Of a DNA stretch of 64,000 bases, positions 44,138 to 52,610 are shown one piece after another. The stretch lies in the NCBI RefSeq assembly GCF_024832785.1, contig NZ_CP116615.1, forward strand, positions 806,001 through 870,000, in the 5' to 3' direction. This DNA is from Fontisphaera persica (GTDB taxonomy: Bacteria > Verrucomicrobiota > Verrucomicrobiia > Limisphaerales > Fontisphaeraceae). The notes below the pieces were generated by a model. That model was given only the letters and a program-made list of their open reading frames with translations, made no database searches and was not told the DNA's origin. Numbering within the stretch: position 1 is the stretch's first letter; every line of letters starts with the position of its first letter. Position numbers and translations under genes: made by a program.

Positions 44138-46681
44138 TCAAGGTTGGAATAGTCTTTGCATCATGGCCGGATTTTCCGGAAAGGCAGGATTAATCACCAG
44201 CACCGGCTCGGTCATCAGCGCCCGAGCCAGGTTATCCGCAGAAGCATCCCCTTCCAATTTGGCCCGCCATACCAAATCAAATTGAAACTCCATCACCCCG
44301 GGACTGTCCCCTTGGAAGTTGGTGTACCAGAAATTGTCATAGACAATGGCCAGCATCCGGCCGGTGCGCGCTGGCGGCTCAGTGATGCGGGATTTGGGAT
44401 GCGGCCCGTCCAGGGTCACCAGCGGCGCATCCCGGCTGACCCACAGCCAATGGCCCTCGGCTGTGGCATAGTGCGCCCAACCATCTATCGCAAAGTAATC
44501 CCGGCAGGTGCCCGGCAGTTGGTCCGTGAACGGCGTAAATCCCATGCCGCCGCAGCTCAAACGGGGCAGGGTGCCGTCGCAGGGCATCGGGCTGACGATG
44601 CACAGCAACTCCGGGTCAAACGAGGATTGTCGGTTGAACCGCACCGTTAAACGGGCCCGCGGCTCGCGCTTCCATAGCTCCAGTTTGCGTGTGCCCCACC
44701 GGAGGCGAGGATGCTCAAATCGTTGGGTATAAAGCAGGGTATGCCGATTGTCCTCCAAGGTGACCGGGCCCGATGGTGTGGCCGTAATCAATTCGAGTTT
44801 CTCCTTTTGGAGCTGCGCTTTCCGCGCGGCCTCCTGGGCGTGCCAGATATCCTGCGCAACCCACCGCGGCGCAAAGCCGTTGACCTTCACGCTGACGAAA
44901 TCCCCCAATCCCTCGCTGAACAGCGATTTCTTCATGCCCGGCCACAGGGCCGCCACGGGCCAGCCCAGCGCATTCGTGGTCACACGGGGAGCCACCGGCG
45001 AATTCGGCACATCCTCGGCCTTATCCCGGCTGAAGTGGAAAAGCCGGGCGCTGTGGGGCGGAAGATTCTCCACCCAAAATTTGGCAAACCGATTGGGCGA
45101 ACGATCCGGAAAAGTGGCGGAAACGTCCTCATAGCTTAAATCCGCTGGCCGGCCGGGCCGGCCCCAATGCGGGCCAGGTTCGTAATACAGCCGGGCACGG
45201 GCGCCGGTGGCGGTGTCCACCAGCGTATGCGTTTCCTGGCGCAGGCAGGTGCTAATCATTGTGGCCCAGCCGGTGAAGGGCGCCGCCGCAGGATTGGCCA
45301 CCCAGAGCCCCTCGCTTTCCTTGGCCAGCCGGCTGCGGGCGCGCTGGCCCAGGAGCCACTCCGCCAAAGCCATGGGCCGCCAGGCAAATCGCGCTTTTTC
45401 ATTCCACTGACCTTGGGAATCCAGGCTGTACGGTTGCCCCACACTCATGCCCGAACCCCAGGTGTGCTCATCAAACAGGCACAAGTCCTGCCACAACTCC
45501 GTCATTCGCGCGCGGGTGGAAGAATCCAACGGGCCAAAAACCGGCGATTGCGCCGCGCTCAGCAACCGCTTGGCCAGGCGGCTGGCCGCCACTTCACGCG
45601 GCGCGCAAGCCGTGCCATTGGCCCACCAATCCGTCCATTCTCCCGCATATTCAGGCGCCGTGGCGCCAGCGGCCTTTTCCAAATCACGCATGGCCTCGCT
45701 CACCGTGGTCAGGCGCAGGCGGGGTTGCAGGCCGAGCTTGTTCCAGGCCGCCACGAAATCCGACAACGGCGGGAAGGGCGGGTCATTGTCATACCGCCAC
45801 ATGCTGGTCATCGAGACCGCCAGCACTGGCAGCCGGTACCCGCTTTTTTCATATTCCCGCAGCCGGCTGAGGCAGCGTTCATGGGCTTTGCGGAGCGAAG
45901 CTTCATCCGTTTTCAGAATGTCTCCCGCCCGCGGCGGACGATAAGTCCCGTCCCCCGCCCGCGGCAGCGGCCCGCGCCGCCATTCCACACTCTCAAAGAA
46001 GAAAAATCCATCGCCATACGGCAGGCTCATATAAACAAAAAGCCGGCGGCCATCGGGCTGCTTCCACCAAAAAGTGGACAGCCGCGGAAAAGGCGGCCCC
46101 CCGCTATCGCTGTTGATGCCTGTGAAAAGATAACGCACGCCGCGGTCCAGCAGCGCTTTGGCGCCGGCGCGAGGGAAACCGTTCACATCATTTTGCACGG
46201 CCGTTTGCGGACGAAAACTTTTCCATAAATCCTCCGGCAGCCAATGCAGCATCACCTCCCATTGCTCGGCATTCAGGAAGGGCGTGTTATTGAACGGCAG
46301 CGCGGTCACCTCCAATTGCCCCTCACGCACTGCCTGCAAGAACTCCTGCCGGCGTGCCGGCGTGGCTCGTTGCCACCACTCCAGCACGGCAATCGTGGTT
46401 TCTGCGGTCCAATGGAAGCGTGCCTCCGCCGGCATCTTGCGGGTGGCCATCACCGTATCCAGCGCCACATCCAGATAACGCACCTGCAAATCACGGCAGA
46501 CCGCTGGGTGGTCCGTGAATCCATAATCCGTGTGCGAGAAGTGAATCAGGTCAATCTGTTGCACATGCGCCGGCGTCTCGGCCGCCGCCATCAGCAGGGC
46601 AGGGGAGCAGACCAGCAGGCACCAACCGCCCGCCAGCAATGACCTCATCCGACTGGAAAGCGCCATTCGCAGGGATTTCAT
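44138..46681 (-). CDS. Secreted GH38-like glycoside hydrolase
   Basis: An 847-residue exported protein. A signal peptide (MRSLLAGGWCLLVCSPALLM) is followed by LIHFSHTDYGFTDHPAV and later AVQNDVNGFPRAGAKALLD, which resemble the metal-binding and nucleophile regions of GH38 alpha-mannosidase N-terminal domains. The C-terminal half is beta-rich, as in GH38 enzymes. Exact family and substrate are not certain; a role in glycan breakdown fits the surrounding gene content. No operon partner is close. Confidence 0.72.
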   Translation of the reverse strand: MKSLRMALSSRMRSLLAGGWCLLVCSPALLMAAAETPAHVQQIDLIHFSHTDYGFTDHPAVCRDLQVRYLDVALDTVMATRKMPAEARFHWTAETTIAVLEWWQRATPARRQEFLQAVREGQLEVTALPFNNTPFLNAEQWEVMLHWLPEDLWKSFRPQTAVQNDVNGFPRAGAKALLDRGVRYLFTGINSDSGGPPFPRLSTFWWKQPDGRRLFVYMSLPYGDGFFFFESVEWRRGPLPRAGDGTYRPPRAGDILKTDEASLRKAHERCLSRLREYEKSGYRLPVLAVSMTSMWRYDNDPPFPPLSDFVAAWNKLGLQPRLRLTTVSEAMRDLEKAAGATAPEYAGEWTDWWANGTACAPREVAASRLAKRLLSAAQSPVFGPLDSSTRARMTELWQDLCLFDEHTWGSGMSVGQPYSLDSQGQWNEKARFAWRPMALAEWLLGQRARSRLAKESEGLWVANPAAAPFTGWATMISTCLRQETHTLVDTATGARARLYYEPGPHWGRPGRPADLSYEDVSATFPDRSPNRFAKFWVENLPPHSARLFHFSRDKAEDVPNSPVAPRVTTNALGWPVAALWPGMKKSLFSEGLGDFVSVKVNGFAPRWVAQDIWHAQEAARKAQLQKEKLELITATPSGPVTLEDNRHTLLYTQRFEHPRLRWGTRKLELWKREPRARLTVRFNRQSSFDPELLCIVSPMPCDGTLPRLSCGGMGFTPFTDQLPGTCRDYFAIDGWAHYATAEGHWLWVSRDAPLVTLDGPHPKSRITEPPARTGRMLAIVYDNFWYTNFQGDSPGVMEFQFDLVWRAKLEGDASADNLARALMTEPVLVINPAFPENPAMMQRLFQP

Positions 46682-46731
46682 GCCCGCAGCCTAACGGGGA
46701 AATCCCGCGGCGTCAAACCTGCCTCCCCGGC

Positions 46732-47862
46732 TCAAGTATCCAAGTAACGCAATTGCCGCCGGGCAATCAGAGGATCCACCCGGGCCAGCAGGAAATACGC
46801 CCAGCGCTGCTTGAGTTTCTCCCACAAGGAATTGGCGCGCCGCCACTCCCGCGGTTCTAGGCGCCGGGCATGGGCCAGGTCTCGCTCGAATAACGCGCAG
46901 GCCCCCTCGACCGCCCAGGCGTCGGATACCCGCACCATCAGCTCATAATTGATGTGCAGACTGCGGTTGTCCAGATTGGCCGAGCCGATATATGCCGCCT
47001 GGTCCACAATCATCAATTTGGCGTGAAGTATTTGCGGCTGATATTCGTAAATCTCAATGCCCGCCCGCATCAGCCGCCCATACAGGCTGCGCGCCGCAAA
47101 CTGCGCCACCGGCACATCCGACTTGGCCCCCAGCAAAATTTGCACCCGCCCCCCACGGCGCACCACGCGGCCCAGCTCACGCCGGATGCGCCAGGTGGGA
47201 AGAAAATACGCGCTCACCAGCCGCACCTGCTGCGCCTTGCGCAAATCCTGATGCAGCCTTCTTTTTAATGGATTGCGTCCCCGCCCCGGCCCGCTCAATA
47301 AAATCTCACAATCAGGATGCGGCAGATGCCGCCGAAAATGGCTGCGCCGCAAGCGCATCAGGCGCGGATGCCGAAAATCAGCCCGCGCAAACATCACCTC
47401 AAACGCTTCCGCCAAATCTTCCGCGGGCGGTCCGCCCAAGCGCGCGCCATGATCGCACCACCCCTCCTGCACTCCATCCCCCGTGTACTCCGGCGCCACA
47501 TTACATCCCCCTACAAAGGCAATGGCCTCATCGCACACTAATAATTTGCGATGGTCACGAAAACCCCACCGCTCCAAAGACAAAGGATTAAACCAGCGCA
47601 CCTGCCCTCCGGCCTCCCGCAGCGGCTCCCAAAATGTGTCGGGCAGCTCAATCGAGCCGAATGCATCCACCAGGACTTGCACCTGTACCCCGCGCCGTGC
47701 CGCACGCACCAGGGCCGCGCGCAGGGCTTCACCCGGAGGGCTGGCCGTGTAAATGTAGGTTTCCAGTCGCACACTGCGCCGGGCCTCCGCAATGGCTTGG
47801 AGCTTGGCTTGAAAATCCTCTTGCCCCGTGGCCAGCCAGTGAATGTCCGTGCCCGTACCCAT
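46732..47862 (-). CDS. Phospholipase D-type cardiolipin synthase-like protein
   Basis: A 376-residue PLD-superfamily protein with two HKD motifs: HRKLLVCDEAIAFVGGCN near residue 122 and HAKLMIVDQAAYIGSANLDN near residue 280. It lacks the two N-terminal membrane helices of ClsA and is close in size to ClsB-type enzymes, which join phosphatidylglycerol with another phospholipid. Other PLD activities are possible. It is 50 bp upstream of the GH38-like gene on the same strand, with no sign of functional linkage. Confidence 0.88.
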   Translation of the reverse strand: MGTGTDIHWLATGQEDFQAKLQAIAEARRSVRLETYIYTASPPGEALRAALVRAARRGVQVQVLVDAFGSIELPDTFWEPLREAGGQVRWFNPLSLERWGFRDHRKLLVCDEAIAFVGGCNVAPEYTGDGVQEGWCDHGARLGGPPAEDLAEAFEVMFARADFRHPRLMRLRRSHFRRHLPHPDCEILLSGPGRGRNPLKRRLHQDLRKAQQVRLVSAYFLPTWRIRRELGRVVRRGGRVQILLGAKSDVPVAQFAARSLYGRLMRAGIEIYEYQPQILHAKLMIVDQAAYIGSANLDNRSLHINYELMVRVSDAWAVEGACALFERDLAHARRLEPREWRRANSLWEKLKQRWAYFLLARVDPLIARRQLRYLDT

Positions 47863-48053
47863 GTGCTGACGGTATCATAGAAAGGCATGGAAAAATATCA
47901 ATAACTTCAGGCTTCACCATCGCCGGCGAAACTCGCTGCCCTTGCCCGCTATTTTTTTCCGAACTAATTCCCGCCATTCCCGTCTAATTTAAGAGAAAAC
48001 ACGAATAACTCAGGGTGGCCTGGTTGGGGCCCCCACATCCATTAACGAAACTT

Positions 48054-49070
48054 ATGAAAAAGACTGCCATGCTCTTGAGTTTGAGCCTGTTGCTCGCCGC
48101 CAACGGCTGGTCCAGTCCCGACCCTGCTGCCCAACCGCAGGCGGAAAAGGATACCGCTGCGGAAAGGGAAAGGTGGGCTTTGCACTTACAGCGGGCCCTG
48201 GAACAAGCCGTCCAGGACATGCGCGATGCCCTGGATACCGCCCGGCAAAAAGTGGCCGAAGCCCCGAAATTATTGGCGCAAACCGTAGGAGCCATCCGGC
48301 GGGAGCGCGGCCGGCAAATGCCCGTGCGCCCCATCCGGACGTTGGTGGCCAGCTCGCGACTGGCCGAAGCCAGCAAAATCCAGGAAATGGAGGAAGACCT
48401 GGCCGTCATGTCCCGTCTCCTGGCCAAGGATGTGGAATTTGAACTGCGCAACGACGAGAACCGGCCCATGAATGTCGTGATAACTTCTTTTGGCGACCAG
48501 GGGCAGGCGCCAGAGGCCTTGTACCTCGAGGGATTTGGAGCCTTTTTCTATTTAACCGTACCCTTTCCCTTGCTGCCGGAAGCCGAGAAGTCAGGCAAAA
48601 CCGACCTGCCCCCCATGGACTCCGATTGGGATCGGACCCGGGCGGAGCTGTTTGGTGGGGCCGTGCCAGAACCGGGGCGCCGCGGCAATGTCTGGGCGGG
48701 GGGCGGGGAACCTCCTCCTCCGCCGCCCTATGATGCCGAGAAAGTGGAAGACTTGAAACGGGTATTGCTGAGCAGCCTCCGCAACGCGGTGAACATTCGG
48801 GGCATGAAGCCCGAGGACTGGGTCCACGTTTCCGTGCATTCTTTCCCCCGCGCCACCGCCGGACCTGGCGTGGGCGTGTCCGTCGGGCAGATGACCGTCA
48901 CCACGACACAGGACGGAAAAACGGTGACCCGCACTTATTCCGGGGGTAACAACCCGCCACGTCAAGGTCTGCTCAACCTCCGCGTGAAACACAGCGATTT
49001 GCAAACCTATGCCGAGGGGAAAATGACCTTGGAGGACTTGCGTAAAAAGGCCCAAATCAGCCTTTACTGA
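48054..49070 (+). CDS. Exported protein of unknown function
   Basis: A protein of about 338 residues that I do not recognise. It has a clear signal peptide (MLLSLSLLLAANGWSSPDP), a helical N-terminal region with coiled-coil character (about residues 35-90), and a Gly/Pro-rich middle (GGGEPPPPPPYDAEK). A C-terminal domain follows, with VHVSVHSFPRATAGPGVGVS and a short tail MTLEDLRKKAQISLY. ATG 48054 is chosen because it directly precedes the signal peptide. It may form a pair with the next exported protein 47 bp downstream. Confidence 0.75.
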   Translation: MKKTAMLLSLSLLLAANGWSSPDPAAQPQAEKDTAAERERWALHLQRALEQAVQDMRDALDTARQKVAEAPKLLAQTVGAIRRERGRQMPVRPIRTLVASSRLAEASKIQEMEEDLAVMSRLLAKDVEFELRNDENRPMNVVITSFGDQGQAPEALYLEGFGAFFYLTVPFPLLPEAEKSGKTDLPPMDSDWDRTRAELFGGAVPEPGRRGNVWAGGGEPPPPPPYDAEKVEDLKRVLLSSLRNAVNIRGMKPEDWVHVSVHSFPRATAGPGVGVSVGQMTVTTTQDGKTVTRTYSGGNNPPRQGLLNLRVKHSDLQTYAEGKMTLEDLRKKAQISLY

Positions 49071-49117
49071 GCCACGGTTGACCCGCCCACCAATCGCCAT
49101 TATAATTAAAGCAACTC

Positions 49118-50236
49118 ATGGCTCCCGCCGTTAAACATAAGTCCGGGCAAGTGGCCTCAGTTTGCATGGCCACCATGGCTGCTTTGGCCCTGTTCACCGC
49201 CAGCGTCTGCGGCGGCGAGCCCATCAAGTTCTCCACCACGGACCAGAAGAAAATTGAACCAGCCAGGCCGGGAAGCAACCCCCTCGAAAAGTACCTGGAG
49301 CGGCCTTTTGAATCCCTGCGCCCAGATAGCTCCCTCGGCCCCGTGGTGCCGCCGCAAATGTTGCGTCCCATGCCGGCGCCTTCCCTGCCGGAAAAAAGTG
49401 ACCGCGAAAAAGCAGGCTGGCAAAACAGTTGGATTTTTGCGCTGCCGCAAAACCAGGCCCGCCAGCCGACGGCGGAAGAGATTTTCAAAGTCGAACGCGT
49501 GGGTCCGGATGGGCGCCCCCTCCAAAAACCCACTCTCATGGAACAGTATTTCAAACAACGAGGGGGGCAGCCGGAAGAAGGTAGAACGGGCAACACCAGT
49601 CGTGAAGGAGCCAGCTCGCCTTTCGGCGGGCGTCCCAATGCCCAGAGCCGCCCGGACGCCGACCCCTTGAACCCGTACAACCGGCAAGAGGATGCCTTGG
49701 GGACGCGCCGCGAAGGCAACACCACCGGCATGCGCTCCATCCTGGACTTGGATGCAGGCCGGATGGGTTCGTGGAGCCGCAACACCGTGGACCGTGACGC
49801 CTTGGGCGGCGAAGCCAGCCTGAGCGAATTTTTCCGCGCCTCCCATGAGGAAATGAAGAAAGAGCGATTGCGTGACGAAAAACGGCAGGAATACCGCCTG
49901 ATGTTGGAGAGCCGCACGTACCACGATTTGCAGCAAGGCCGCAAAGAAGGAGGATTGGGGCTGCAAACCCCGGGGTTAAATGAGCCGCCAACCATCGGCC
50001 CCAGCGTGTTGCGCGAGGCCGGCGGCTTAAGCCGGGATTTACGAACGGCCACCCCCATGAATCAGGATTTAACCCCCTTGCGCCGTCCCTCCCGCAGTGT
50101 GCTTGAGGAAGGCCGCGGAAACGCCGCTGGCGGCTACCTGCCATCCAGCCCCAGTGCGCTGCCGGAAACCCCACGCACCTCCCAGCAACAGCGGGAACGC
50201 CCCGCCGTCCTGCCCATTCCCAAGCGCGATTTTTAG
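49118..50236 (+). CDS. Exported low-complexity protein of unknown function
   Basis: A 372-residue protein with a signal peptide (VCMATMAALALFTASVCGG) and a long, charged, Pro/Arg/Gly-rich body without recognisable domain structure. A helical stretch, EEMKKERLRDEKRQEYRLML, lies near residue 245. It looks largely disordered, like scaffold or envelope-linking proteins, but no function can be assigned. It follows the other unknown exported gene on the same strand and precedes hemC by 103 bp. Confidence 0.7.
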   Translation: MAPAVKHKSGQVASVCMATMAALALFTASVCGGEPIKFSTTDQKKIEPARPGSNPLEKYLERPFESLRPDSSLGPVVPPQMLRPMPAPSLPEKSDREKAGWQNSWIFALPQNQARQPTAEEIFKVERVGPDGRPLQKPTLMEQYFKQRGGQPEEGRTGNTSREGASSPFGGRPNAQSRPDADPLNPYNRQEDALGTRREGNTTGMRSILDLDAGRMGSWSRNTVDRDALGGEASLSEFFRASHEEMKKERLRDEKRQEYRLMLESRTYHDLQQGRKEGGLGLQTPGLNEPPTIGPSVLREAGGLSRDLRTATPMNQDLTPLRRPSRSVLEEGRGNAAGGYLPSSPSALPETPRTSQQQRERPAVLPIPKRDF

Positions 50237-50339
50237 CCATTCTCCGCCCTCGATAATGTACTTCCCATTTGACGAGCGGGGCGCGTTACTCAAAAGTGAA
50301 GAGCACCACCGGCTTGTGGTTTAAGCCGGGGGCACCTGC

Positions 50340-51368
50340 ATGGCTAAAGAACGTCCCATCATTCTGGCCACCCGGGGCAGTGCGCTGGCGCTGGCCCAAA
50401 CCCATTTCATTCTGGACCAATGCCGGGCGGCCTTTCCCCGCCTGTCCTTTGAAATCAAAATCATCAAAACCACCGGCGACAAACTCCAAACTGCCTCGCT
50501 GGCCAATCCCCAAGGCAATCTGCCCAAAGGGCTTTTCACCAAGGAATTAGAAGTCGCCCTCGTCAAAGGCCAGGCTGATATGGCCGTGCATAGTTTGAAG
50601 GATTTGCCGGTGGACTTGCCCCCCGGCCTCGCCCTCGGTGCCGTCTCCAAACGCGCCGACCCGCGCGATGTCCTCATCTACCGCGATGCCGAATGGTTGA
50701 AGGCCCAGGCCGCACGCGCCCAGGTGGAGGAATGGTCCCCCGGCCATGCGGAACGCCGCGGTTTCCTGCCCGGCACGGGATTGGCCGGTTTGCCGCCGGG
50801 CATCACCCTGGCCACCAGCAGCGCCCGCCGGCAGGCTCAGGTAAAAGCCCGCCGCCCGGACATCAAGCTGGTGGAAATCCGGGGTAATGTCGTGACACGC
50901 CTGGAGAAATTGGCCAACCGCCCGGAACTGGATGCCATGATTCTGGCCGCTGCCGGTTTGGAGCGATTGCATTTCCACATAGATGCTCACGGCAGGCTGC
51001 TGGGCGATGCTGTGCCGGACGGATTGCTGGCCATTAAACTCGATGTCAGCGAGATGGTGCCCTGTCCCGGCCAGGCGGCCATCGGCATTGAAATTCGCGC
51101 CGGAGATGAGCGAGTTCAGGCCATCTGCCAGCGGCTCAATCATTACAACACCTGGCAGGCCGTGACCGCCGAGCGCGCCTTCCTCAAAGCCATGGGCGGC
51201 GGCTGCCATAGCGCAGTCGCGGCGTATGCGGAGGCCCAGGGCGAACGTCTGTACATGCAGGCCGTGGCGGAAGTCGGCGGCAAAATGCAACGGGTGGAAG
51301 CCCGCCATCCTTTAAGCGAACCCCAGACCTTGGGGCAATTGCTGGCCGCGGAATTGAGCGGCAAATAG
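50340..51368 (+). CDS. hemC: Porphobilinogen deaminase (hydroxymethylbilane synthase)
   Basis: HemC joins four porphobilinogen units into hydroxymethylbilane for heme and related tetrapyrroles. The 342-residue protein has ATRGSALALAQ, TKELEVALVKGQADMAVHSL, KDLPVDLPPGL, TSSARRQAQVKARRPDI and EIRGNVVTRLEKL. The cofactor-attaching cysteine is in FLKAMGGGCHSAVAAYAE. An insertion after residue 115 (AARAQVEEWSPGHAERRGF) makes it slightly longer than E. coli HemC. No other heme gene is adjacent. Confidence 0.96.
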   Translation: MAKERPIILATRGSALALAQTHFILDQCRAAFPRLSFEIKIIKTTGDKLQTASLANPQGNLPKGLFTKELEVALVKGQADMAVHSLKDLPVDLPPGLALGAVSKRADPRDVLIYRDAEWLKAQAARAQVEEWSPGHAERRGFLPGTGLAGLPPGITLATSSARRQAQVKARRPDIKLVEIRGNVVTRLEKLANRPELDAMILAAAGLERLHFHIDAHGRLLGDAVPDGLLAIKLDVSEMVPCPGQAAIGIEIRAGDERVQAICQRLNHYNTWQAVTAERAFLKAMGGGCHSAVAAYAEAQGERLYMQAVAEVGGKMQRVEARHPLSEPQTLGQLLAAELSGK

Positions 51369-51482
51369 CCCTGCTCCTGCGGCCATCCAAAGTGTCGCTG
51401 AACCAGCGCTTCATACAAAAGCGCCCCTGCCGCCGTTCAAATTCCATTGTCCCACACCCGCAGGCAGGGTAACATCGCCCGC

Positions 51483-52604
51483 ATGATGAACTTCAAGCAT
51501 GGTTGCATAGTTTTGTGCGCTGGCATCTTAAGCCTGGTCCAGCTCCTGGCGGCTCAAGGACAGCGTTGGACCGAGGCCAAAGCCAATCAATGGCTCGACC
51601 GCACTGGCTGGCTGGTGGGCTGCAATTTCAACCCCAGCACCGCCATCAACCAGCTCGAAATGTGGCAGGCCGACACCTTTGACCCCGCCACCATGGACCG
51701 CGAACTGGCCTGGGCCGAACAGCTCGGCTTTAACAGCGTCCGCGTCTTCCTCCATGACATCCCGTGGCGGCAGGACAGCAAAGGCTTTCTCAATCGCCTC
51801 GAACGTTTCCTGCAAATTGCCGACCGCCACAAAATCGGCGTCATGTTTGTCCTGTTTGACAGTGTCTGGCATCCCTATCCCAAGCCCGGCCCGCAGCCTG
51901 CCCCCAAGCCTTTCGTCCACAACTCCGGCTGGGTGCAATCGCCGGGGTTGGACATCTTGAAGGACCCGGCGCGGCACGATGAACTCAAAGGCTATGTCAC
52001 CGGCATCATCGGGCATTTCCGCAATGACCGGCGCGTCCAGGTCTGGGACTTGTTCAACGAACCCGACAACCGCAACAACAGCAGCTATGGCCAGTTTGAG
52101 CCGGAAAATAAAGCCGACCTGGCCTTGCAATTATTGCGCAAAACTTTTGCCTGGGCCCGCGAAGTCAATCCTTCGCAACCGCTCACGGCGGGCGTCTGGA
52201 TTGGCAACTGGGCCGACCCCGCCAAACTCTCGCCCATGGAGCGTTTTTGCCTCGAACAATCCGACGTCATCAGTTTCCACTGCTACGGCCCCCTGGAAGA
52301 AATGCAACGCTGTGTGAACAACTTGCGGCGTTACAACCGCCCCATCCTCTGCACCGAGTACATGGCGCGTCCCCAGGGCAGCACCTTCGACCCCATCCTC
52401 GGCTACTTGAAGCAACAAAAAGTGGCCGCCTACAACTGGGGCTTCGTGGACGGCAAAACCCAGACCATTTTCCCGTGGGACTCCTGGCGCAAACCTTACA
52501 CCAATGAACCGCCACTGTGGTTCCACGACATCTTCCGCCGCGACGGTACCCCCTACAAGGCTGACGAAGTGGAATACATCAAACGCGTCACCGGCAAGAA
52601 ATAA
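51483..52604 (+). CDS. Secreted GH5-like (clan GH-A) glycoside hydrolase
   Basis: A TIM-barrel retaining glycosidase of about 373 residues with a signal peptide (IVLCAGILSLVQLLAAQG). The acid/base Glu sits in WDLFNEPDN and the nucleophile Glu in PILCTEYMARP. SVRVFLHDIPW and ISFHCYG fit the clan GH-A barrel. Similar Verrucomicrobiota proteins are labelled beta-xylanase or cellulase, but the substrate is not fixed by sequence. ATG 51483 starts a tandem ATG pair. The GH127 gene begins 6 bp after its stop, so the two are cotranscribed. Confidence 0.85.
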   Translation: MMNFKHGCIVLCAGILSLVQLLAAQGQRWTEAKANQWLDRTGWLVGCNFNPSTAINQLEMWQADTFDPATMDRELAWAEQLGFNSVRVFLHDIPWRQDSKGFLNRLERFLQIADRHKIGVMFVLFDSVWHPYPKPGPQPAPKPFVHNSGWVQSPGLDILKDPARHDELKGYVTGIIGHFRNDRRVQVWDLFNEPDNRNNSSYGQFEPENKADLALQLLRKTFAWAREVNPSQPLTAGVWIGNWADPAKLSPMERFCLEQSDVISFHCYGPLEEMQRCVNNLRRYNRPILCTEYMARPQGSTFDPILGYLKQQKVAAYNWGFVDGKTQTIFPWDSWRKPYTNEPPLWFHDIFRRDGTPYKADEVEYIKRVTGKK

Positions 52605-52610
52605 CCCGCC

